Notes under the pieces: model-generated
Databases searched by the model: none
The model's input: the letters and a program-made list of their open reading frames with translations, nothing else
What the model was told of the DNA's origin: nothing
Source: JBCCGG01 sp039029395
Lineage (GTDB): Bacteria > Pseudomonadota > Alphaproteobacteria > Kiloniellales > JAKSDN01
Reading direction: 5' to 3'
Assembly: GCA_039029395.1 (NCBI GenBank)
Contig: JBCCGG010000029.1
Coordinates: 21,128 to 85,127, forward strand
Length of the DNA: 64,000 bases
Part shown: positions 58,821 through 64,000 of the stretch, piece by piece
Position numbering within the stretch: position 1 is the stretch's first letter
Layout: each line of letters starts with the position of its first letter
Program-made: the position numbers and the translations under genes

Positions 58821-59223
58821 GGCCTATACGCGGCGGGCCGAGACACGACCGCCAATCATGGCACCCACCTAACCTTGCTCCACGTCTCCAAGGTGCTGGG
58901 GAGCGGGCGCGTGCCCGAAGTGCTGAAGAGCGACGCAAAGATCGAGCGCGTCCAGATCACCGAGCGCGACGTAGTGCGCCCAGCCGCGCTGGAGATCTCG
59001 TTACGAGCTGAGGAAACCCAGGGGTCAGGGCGCCGGCGGCCTGGAGCAGGCGATCGAGGTCGGCGACCCGGCCCGACGCATTCTCGCGGCGGCCCAGGCA
59101 CGCGGCGCCAACCTGATCGTCACGGGTCGTCGGGGACACGGCGGCTTGGAAGGGCCGATGCTTTGATCCGTCTCCCACAAGATCAACCACGCCGCCACGT
59201 GCACCTGTGCAACTGTGCCCTAG
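58821..59223 (+). pseudogene. Universal stress protein (UspA) remnant
   Basis: One frame gives NHGTHLTLLHVSKVLGSGR and IERVQITERDVVRPAALEI, typical mid-UspA text. Near 59030 the sense shifts to another frame: GGLEQAIEVGDPARRIL and GANLIVTGRRGHGGLEG. A TGA at 59164 then interrupts it before SVSHKINHAATCTC, and TAG at 59221 ends it. The first 20 or so residues with the start are missing, replaced by the repeat array. One frameshift and one stop make it non-functional. Confidence 0.75.
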
Positions 59224-59297
59224 GGCCACCGGAAACGGAGGTTGGTGCGGTCTGAGAACCGGCCAGGCCAGCTCCTTGATTGGACGTTGACCCGGCC

Positions 59298-59891
59298 CTA
59301 GGTGACCCGCCGCCGCGCCATAAAGCCCAGGCCGCCAAGGGCGATGGCGAAGAGGGCGAGGGACGCGGGTTCTGGGATGTCATTGTGGACTGGTTCTGTT
59401 GATAGATCACGCCCTGCTACGGAAATCACACCCGAAGTGGGCCCACATAACAAACTGGCGGGGACGGAAACAGCAGAAAAACAAGGGAACCGAACCAATT
59501 CATTCGTTAGATCTAACACGATACCCCACGTGCTCCCACCAAATGGCGTGGAAATCATATCGCCTGCAACAAGACTAAACTCTACCAGTTCCCAATCCTC
59601 TATGAGCCAACTAACGCTTATGATGTCGGCTTCGGTGAAAACAGGGGGGGAGCCGTCAAAATTTGGAGTATTTGTTGAAGGAGTGAACGAAAAACTCACA
59701 ACACCCGCAGCGGAGTTGCCACTCAAGCTATCGAACTCGATCCGCCCGGTACCAGTGAACCCCCCTCCGTCTTGGTTATCGGTTACCGTCAGGTTTTGTA
59801 TCAGGGACGCCTGTGCTGTTCCCGCCATCGCGAGGAATGCCAGCCCAACCACGCCACCAATCAGCTTCGAGAACCCACGCATCGTCTTCAA
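59298..59891 (-). CDS. PEP-CTERM sorting-domain surface protein 2
   Basis: The product is 197 aa from a TTG at 59891, in the same position relative to the GGAGGGG site as ATG 58659 in copy 1; ATG 59882 is an alternative. The signal region (LIGGVVGLAFLAMAGTAQA) and the tail IPEPASLALFAIALGGLGFM plus RRR match protein 1 closely. The 130-residue core is unrelated and its DNA (about 59400-59720) is clearly AT-richer, with rarer codons. It should be exported and processed by an exosortase. The core function is unknown. Confidence 0.85.
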   Translation of the reverse strand: MKTMRGFSKLIGGVVGLAFLAMAGTAQASLIQNLTVTDNQDGGGFTGTGRIEFDSLSGNSAAGVVSFSFTPSTNTPNFDGSPPVFTEADIISVSWLIEDWELVEFSLVAGDMISTPFGGSTWGIVLDLTNELVRFPCFSAVSVPASLLCGPTSGVISVAGRDLSTEPVHNDIPEPASLALFAIALGGLGFMARRRVT

Positions 59892-59958
59892 GACATCCCC
59901 TCCTCGTGGCGTTTCGCGGCCATTGTCCTAAAAAGGGCGATAGGGGGAAGTGAATTTG

Positions 59959-60047
59959 CACGAATGACCGTTCGTGCGACACGAATGCCCCTTGGTGCAC
60001 ACGAATGGCCCTTCCCGCGCCACGGTTCCCCGTTGGTGTACACGTAC
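59959..60047. repeat. Degenerate 20/21-bp tandem repeat array, copy 2
   Basis: Units start at 59959, 59980, 60000, 60021 and 60041, with the same 21/20/21/20-bp rhythm as copy 1. The first unit has a 7-bp inverted pair GCACGAA-N6-TTCGTGC. The fourth and fifth units are degenerate (CACGGTT, CACGTAC). The array again lies just upstream of a PEP-CTERM start. Confidence 0.75.
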
Positions 60048-60232
60048 GGTAGGGTCTGTACGCGGCAGGCCGAGACACGACTGCCTCATATGCCCCCCGA
60101 TCTTGCTCCACGCCTCCAAGCAGCTGGGGCGCGGGCCCCTTTGTAACCGTGCGCTAGAACCTCGATCCGCGAGCGCTTGCCACCGGGCTAACAGATCGCC
60201 TATCAATCGCCGGCACCTGGCGGAGACCGGCC

Positions 60233-60562
60233 ATGTTTCACATGTTCTTCTGCTTCGATCTGAAGCCCGGCATCCCGCTGGTGGAGTTCCGCCGGGACTT
60301 TACCGAGTTCACCGAGCATATGAGGTCGCGGGGCCTGGTCGAAGGCAGCAGCCCAATCGGCGAGCGCCAGTCGGACACCATCCTGGACACCGACGAGGAG
60401 CGGGCCCACCAGTACTTCGCGATCATGACCTTCCGCGACCGGGCACAAGCCGATGCCGCCGTCGATTTCATTCAGTCCAAGGAAGAGCCCGGCAACGGGA
60501 TCCACGTACGCGCCTACAGCAAGGTCCAGGACCCGATCTTCATCTGCTGGCAAGATACCTGA
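60233..60562 (+). CDS. Small DUF6614-like protein
   Basis: The 109-aa product reads MFHMFFCFDLKPGIPLVEF at the start and ends DPIFICWQDT. The pattern of an N-terminal strand, a helix with acidic and basic residues, and FAIMTFRDRAQADAAVDF suggests a ferredoxin-like (dimeric alpha-beta barrel) fold. I recall similar proteins under DUF6614. The start is ATG 60233, with CGGAGA upstream. Function unknown; it stands alone between the PEP-CTERM block and yifB. Confidence 0.7.
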   Translation: MFHMFFCFDLKPGIPLVEFRRDFTEFTEHMRSRGLVEGSSPIGERQSDTILDTDEERAHQYFAIMTFRDRAQADAAVDFIQSKEEPGNGIHVRAYSKVQDPIFICWQDT

Positions 60563-60574
60563 GGCGCTTGGCCT

Positions 60575-62098
60575 TCAATAGACCCCCGGACCGACCCGCC
60601 GGTAGCTGAGCGCCTCGGCCACGTGGATCCGGCGCACCTTCTCCGCCGCCTCCAGGTCCGCCAGCGTGCGCGCCACACGGAGCACCCGGTGATAGCCCCG
60701 CGCCGTCAGCTTCATCTTGTCGGCGGCCTCGGCCAGCAGGCGCTTGCCTTGGCTGTCGGGCTCGGCGATCTCCTCCAGCAGGCGGCCGTCGGCCTCGGCA
60801 TTGAAGCGCGGGCGATGGTCTTCCGGCAGGGCCTCGTAGCGGGCCTGCTGGAGGCGCCGGGCGGCGGCGACCCGCGCGGCGATGGCGTAGGAGCCCTCCT
60901 TGGGCGCCGGCAGAGCCAGGTCGCTGGCGGCGACCGCCGGCACCTCGACGTGCAAGTCTATGCGGTCGAACAGGGGGCCGGAGATCTTCGATTGATAGTC
61001 CCGCGCGCACTTGGGCGCCCGGGCGCAGGCCAGCGCCGGGTCGTCCAGGTGGCCGCAGCGGCAGGGGTTCATGGCGGCGACCAGCTGGACCCGGGCCGGG
61101 TAGGTCACATGGGCGTTGGCCCGGGCGACCGACACCCGGCCGGCCTCCAAGGGCTGGCGCAGGGCCTCCAGGGTGGCGCGCGGAAACTCCGGCAGCTCGT
61201 CCAGGAACAGCACCCCCAGGTGGGCGAGCGACACCTCGCCGGGCCGGGCCCGCTGGCCACCGCCGACTAGGGCGGCGAGCGAGGCCGAGTGATGGGGGTC
61301 ACGGAACGGCCGCCGGCGCATCAGGCGGCCGCCTTCCAGCAGGCCGGCAACCGAATGGATCATCGAGACCTCGAGCGCCTCGGCGGGGCTGAGCGGCGGC
61401 AGCAGCCCGGCCAGGCGCTGGGCCAGCATGGACTTGCCGGCGCCCGGGGGCCCGACCATCAGCAAATTGTGGGCGCCGGCGGCGGCAATCTCCAGGGCCC
61501 GCTTGGCGCTCTCCTGGCCCTTGATGTCGGCCAGGTCCAGGCCGTCCGCCTCGAGCGCCGCCATGGCCGGCTCGGGCGGGCTCAGCACTTGGCTGCCCTT
61601 GACGTGGTTGACCAGGCTCAAGAGGCCGTCGGGCGCCAACACCTCGCAGCCGGCCGCCCAGGCCGCTTCGCCGCCTTGCCGGGCCGGGCAGATCAGACCG
61701 CGCTCGCTGGCGACCGCGTGGAGCGCCGCCGGCAGCACGCCGGCGACCGGCGCCAATTGTCCGTCCAGGCCGAGCTCGCCAAGCGCCAAATAACCGAGCA
61801 AGGTATCGGCCGGCAGCACGCCCATGGCCCCCAGCAGGCCAAGCGCGATCGGCAGGTCGAAGTGGCTGCCCTCTTTCAGCAGGTCGGCCGGCGCCAGATT
61901 GACCGTGATGCGCCGCGCCGGCAGGCCGAGTCCGATGGCATCCAAGGCGCTGCGCACCCGCTCCCGGCTTTCCGCGACCGCCTTGTCGGGCAGGCCGACC
62001 ACGGCAAAGGCGGGCAGGCCCGCGGCGACCTGGACCTGGACGTCCACGTCGACCACCTCGATGCCCTGAAAGGCGACCGTAGAGATACGTGCGACCAT
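60575..62098 (-). CDS. YifB/ComM-type Mg-chelatase-like AAA ATPase
   Basis: From ATG 62098 the product is 507 aa (MVARISTVAFQGIEVVDVDV). The N-terminal Lon-protease-like domain (VVGLPDKAVAESRERVRSAL) is followed by the AAA part with Walker A VGPPGAGKSMLAQRLAG, Walker B VLFLDELPEFPR and VQLVAAMNPCRCGHL with zinc-type cysteines. ComM helicases move DNA branches during natural transformation and recombination. A longer frame to 62191 adds an unconserved lead. Confidence 0.92.
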   Translation of the reverse strand: MVARISTVAFQGIEVVDVDVQVQVAAGLPAFAVVGLPDKAVAESRERVRSALDAIGLGLPARRITVNLAPADLLKEGSHFDLPIALGLLGAMGVLPADTLLGYLALGELGLDGQLAPVAGVLPAALHAVASERGLICPARQGGEAAWAAGCEVLAPDGLLSLVNHVKGSQVLSPPEPAMAALEADGLDLADIKGQESAKRALEIAAAGAHNLLMVGPPGAGKSMLAQRLAGLLPPLSPAEALEVSMIHSVAGLLEGGRLMRRRPFRDPHHSASLAALVGGGQRARPGEVSLAHLGVLFLDELPEFPRATLEALRQPLEAGRVSVARANAHVTYPARVQLVAAMNPCRCGHLDDPALACARAPKCARDYQSKISGPLFDRIDLHVEVPAVAASDLALPAPKEGSYAIAARVAAARRLQQARYEALPEDHRPRFNAEADGRLLEEIAEPDSQGKRLLAEAADKMKLTARGYHRVLRVARTLADLEAAEKVRRIHVAEALSYRRVGPGVY

Positions 62099-62271
62099 GT
62101 TCTTCGCCGAAAGACTGTGATCTGCAACCGCGAGTATGACCGATCGCGCGGCCCAATCAACCGGGCCGCCGCCATGCCCCAATTTCGCCACGAACCACTG
62201 CTAGACGCGAACCGGGTAGGGAAGGCCTTCGAGTCGGGGTGTCGGGGCTGGAACTTGAAACGGGGTTGCGG

Positions 62272-62802
62272 ATGACGAGACGACCCTTGGTTCGGCGCGC
62301 CGTGGCGCTTGGCGCGGCGGCCGCGCTTGTGGCGATCGGCGCCACCTATTGGATTTACGGGAACGACCTTGGCCAGGAGGCCCAAAAGATGGAGGCGGCG
62401 ACCGCTGCCTTCAAAAGCGGCCAGTTCGCCGACGGCGTGCGCCTGGCCGAGCCCCTGGCGGCGCGCGGCAACGCCGAGGCCGAGACCTGGATGGGCCTGG
62501 CCTATGCCTTCGGTCAAGGGGTGCCTCGAGACCGGGACCGGGCCAAGGTCTACTACCTCTCGGCCCAGGGCGAGCAGGCCCACAAGACCTTCTACTGGCT
62601 GGCCGAGCAGTACGAGAACGGCGCCCCGCTTGTGCCGGTCGACCACACCGAGGCGCTTGCCTGGTATGCCGCGGCGGCCGAGATGGGCGACGAGCGCGCC
62701 CAGCTGGTCCTGGCCCGGGTGTTCCGGAACGGCCTCTACGGGGTCTATCCCGACCCCATTGCCGCCGCGTTCTGGGAGCGCAAGGCCGGCGAGCAGGAGT
62801 GA
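62272..62802 (+). CDS. Sel1-like repeat protein with N-terminal anchor
   Basis: The 176-aa product starts at ATG 62272. A membrane segment or signal (AVALGAAAALVAIGATYWIY) precedes Sel1/TPR-like repeats: AEAETWMGLAYAFGQGVPRD and EALAWYAAAAEMGDERAQL. At least three repeat helices pairs are visible between 60 and 170. Such proteins act as protein-binding scaffolds in the envelope. The partner is unknown. It is convergent with a HAD phosphatase gene. Confidence 0.82.
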   Translation: MTRRPLVRRAVALGAAAALVAIGATYWIYGNDLGQEAQKMEAATAAFKSGQFADGVRLAEPLAARGNAEAETWMGLAYAFGQGVPRDRDRAKVYYLSAQGEQAHKTFYWLAEQYENGAPLVPVDHTEALAWYAAAAEMGDERAQLVLARVFRNGLYGVYPDPIAAAFWERKAGEQE

Positions 62803-62817
62803 GGGCGCCGAGCCGTT

Positions 62818-63792
62818 CTATTGGCCCGGAAAGACCGTCTTCCAGTCGTTCGCCATGTCGACCAGCAGCCAGCCGCGGCGCGGCGACTCGTCGAGGCCGC
62901 GGTCGAGGCGCCCGACGTGGCTCTCCCGGTCGTAGGCCCATTCGCGGTCCCCGTCGGTGTGGTGGACGATGAGTCCGAAGCGCGGCCCGGCGCCGGCGGT
63001 CGACCACTCCAGCATCTCGAAATCGCCGTCCGAGTTGCCGCCGACGAAGATCGGCCGGCGGCCAATCTTGCGGTCGATGGCAATCGGCTTGCCGGCCTTG
63101 TCGTCGATGAAGGCCAGACCCGGATCCTTCATGATCATGGGTGTCCCGTCGACCACCTGGTAAGAGCTGTTGCCCACGCTGCCGATGACGTTTTCCGGCG
63201 GCACGCCATAGACCTCCTCGGCAAAGGCGCGCATGAAGTGGATGCCGCCGCCGGAGACGATGTAGGTGGCAAAGCCCTCGTCGCGCAGGTAGCGCAGCAG
63301 CTCCAACATCGGCTGATAGACCATGGTCTTGTAGAGCCGGCCGGTCTCAGGGTGTCGCGCCGTGTCGAGCCAGGCCCCGCTCTGTTCGATGAACTCCGCC
63401 ACGCTGACGCCTGAGTGCGCCACACCCACGATCTCCAACAGGGCCTCCTCGCCACCTTTCAGGGCGGTCTGAAGGTCTCCTTCCGCCGCGGCCTTGAGGG
63501 CGTCGCTGGTCAAGATCGAGGGGTCGGCCTCGGCCATGGCGCGCAGCCGATCGACCGCGAAGAGCAGTTGAAAATAGATCGGCTGTTCGGACCAGAGGGT
63601 GCCGTCGTTGTCGAAGACAGCGATTCGTTCCGCGCTCGGGACGTAGCTCTCCGACGCCGGGTCGGTCACGGACTCGACGAAGGCGATGATCTCGGATTTG
63701 GCCGCTGTGTCATTCCACGATGGTAGCGGATCGGCGAGCGCCGGCCCGCCGATCAGGACCCAGACGACGAGTACCAGAACCCCACGCAGCAT
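62818..63792 (-). CDS. Exported HAD-family phosphatase
   Basis: The product is 324 aa with a signal peptide (LRGVLVLVVWVLIGGPALA). The nucleophile motif is IAVFDNDGTLWSEQP (DxDGT), motif II/III includes YIVSGGGIHFMRAFAEEVYG, and motif IV lies in RPIFVGGNSDGDFEMLEW. It resembles periplasmic phosphoserine-phosphatase-like proteins. The substrate is unknown. GTG/ATG start ambiguity is small; ATG 63792 fits the signal. Confidence 0.88.
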   Translation of the reverse strand: MLRGVLVLVVWVLIGGPALADPLPSWNDTAAKSEIIAFVESVTDPASESYVPSAERIAVFDNDGTLWSEQPIYFQLLFAVDRLRAMAEADPSILTSDALKAAAEGDLQTALKGGEEALLEIVGVAHSGVSVAEFIEQSGAWLDTARHPETGRLYKTMVYQPMLELLRYLRDEGFATYIVSGGGIHFMRAFAEEVYGVPPENVIGSVGNSSYQVVDGTPMIMKDPGLAFIDDKAGKPIAIDRKIGRRPIFVGGNSDGDFEMLEWSTAGAGPRFGLIVHHTDGDREWAYDRESHVGRLDRGLDESPRRGWLLVDMANDWKTVFPGQ

Positions 63793-63807
63793 CGATCGAT
63801 CTCCCCC

Positions 63808-64000
63808 TTACATCGGCAATAGAATCGGCGTCGGAGCCGGGCGCTCATGAGGGCATTTTCCAGCAGGTTGCCAGGTGGCAGGGTTCTTGGAGGTGATGGT
63901 TTGACCATTAGGCTTCTTCTTCATCCAACCATAGGCCCGAGCACAGGCTGCACACTTGGGAGCACATCCACTTCTTTCTTCACTAAGAGCAAGAGCTGCA
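63808..64000 (-). CDS. C-terminal part of a cysteine-rich hypothetical protein, cut by the window edge
   Basis: An open leftward frame runs from the window end to TAA at 63808-63810 (63 residues). It has clustered cysteines and basic residues (SGCAPKCAACARAYGWMKKK, later GKCPHE), suggesting a small zinc-binding protein. Codon use is less GC-biased than in neighbouring genes. Without the start it cannot be confirmed as a gene. Confidence 0.35.
   Translation of the reverse strand, partial: AALALSEERSGCAPKCAACARAYGWMKKKPNGQTITSKNPATWQPAGKCPHERPAPTPILLPM

Larger units (their letters stand above)
57916..59228. repeat. Tandem-duplicated PEP-CTERM block, copy 1
   Basis: This 1.3-kb unit runs from the tail of the broken helix-turn-helix-like gene through a PEP-CTERM gene, a 20/21-bp repeat array and a universal stress protein remnant. 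The next unit repeats the same order. The clearest matching stretches are the PEP-CTERM gene ends (57994-58060 with 59298-59365), the leader (58640-58735 with 59870-59967) and the repeat array. Confidence 0.8.
59229..60138. repeat. Tandem-duplicated PEP-CTERM block, copy 2
   Basis: It begins with a second helix-turn-helix tail (RKRRLVRSENRPGQ, ending at a TAG near 59298), then a second PEP-CTERM gene, a second repeat array, and a short UspA fragment (LYAAGRDTTA near 60058, LLHASKQLG near 60112), where similarity stops. It is therefore a truncated copy of the block at 57916. Confidence 0.78.

Noticed and set aside
58727..60047. CRISPR array
   Set aside because: The 20/21-bp units are contiguous and degenerate, without spacers or cas genes.
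58742..60146. Small repeated reading frames over the tandem arrays (VHTNGPSR/FVCTK-like peptides)
   Set aside because: They arise from the 20/21-bp period itself, change frame between units and have no ribosome sites.

Overview
The window reads as a GC-rich alphaproteobacterial chromosome segment, most likely from the Rhodospirillales and relatives. This is inferred from gene order and families: aminotransferase/ftsK/lolA; fxsA, Tim44-like protein, mltA, smr, XRE regulator and hslUV leading into hisBHAFE; an Mla lipid-transport operon with a STAS-MlaE fusion; and a YbbN/LonN/Trm112/DUF971 operon. No rRNA, tRNA, CRISPR array, intact insertion sequence or prophage was seen. Nearly all of the DNA is coding, with many 1-10 bp gaps and ATGA/GTGA overlaps. 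Starts other than ATG are common and were chosen by family alignment.

Layout. 0-3.3 kb: three leftward glycosyltransferases, the first cut by the window edge. 3.5-5.3 kb: a class I amidotransferase, a strongly folded candidate small RNA or attenuator with an intrinsic terminator, and exonuclease III starting just past that terminator. 5.3-9.0 kb: a leftward operon of a 905-aa degenerate ABC protein, a one-domain cyclic-nucleotide sensor and a SAM methyltransferase. 9.2-17.7 kb: fatty-acid hydroxylase-like protein, metA, lolA, ftsK, aminotransferase, then ybbN and partners. 17.7-24.8 kb: AsmA, then a DddP-like M24 enzyme with tryptophan dioxygenase and a kynureninase-like enzyme, then a D-threonine aldolase-like gene. 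24.8-29.5 kb: mla operon, a small conserved protein and pncA. 29.6-36.1 kb: mmsA, a 67-aa basic protein, a lone receiver domain, a histidine phosphatase, fxsA, Tim44-like protein, mltA and a phosphotransferase. 36.2-43.5 kb: lutABC, smr, GFA protein, XRE regulator, hslUV and an OmpA-domain protein.

43.6-49.1 kb is a histidine operon (hisB, hisH, GNAT, hisA, hisF, hisE) disrupted by a tandem duplication of about 527 bp. It made a second hisE and a small dat'-hisF' chimera before the intact dat (D-amino-acid transaminase) and a HIT gene. 49.1-57.6 kb carries a glycosyltransferase, an MsbA-type exporter, an unrecognised GT-A-like protein, a bestrophin-like channel, a Tat-exported sulfatase with a small membrane partner, and a PQQ-type sugar dehydrogenase. 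57.7-60.1 kb is the most rearranged part. A roughly 1-kb block is present twice in tandem, each copy with a PEP-CTERM surface protein gene, a degenerate 20/21-bp repeat array and remnants of a universal stress protein and of a small helix-turn-helix-like gene. The two PEP-CTERM genes share their ends but not their cores. 60.2-64 kb returns to housekeeping-type genes (YifB ATPase, Sel1-repeat protein, HAD phosphatase).

The best candidates for undescribed biology are the degenerate ABC/cyclic-nucleotide/methyltransferase operon, the structured RNA before xth, the DddP-like enzyme inside a kynurenine operon, the his-dat duplication and the duplicated PEP-CTERM cassettes. Everything here was read by eye; family names are recognition calls, not search results.
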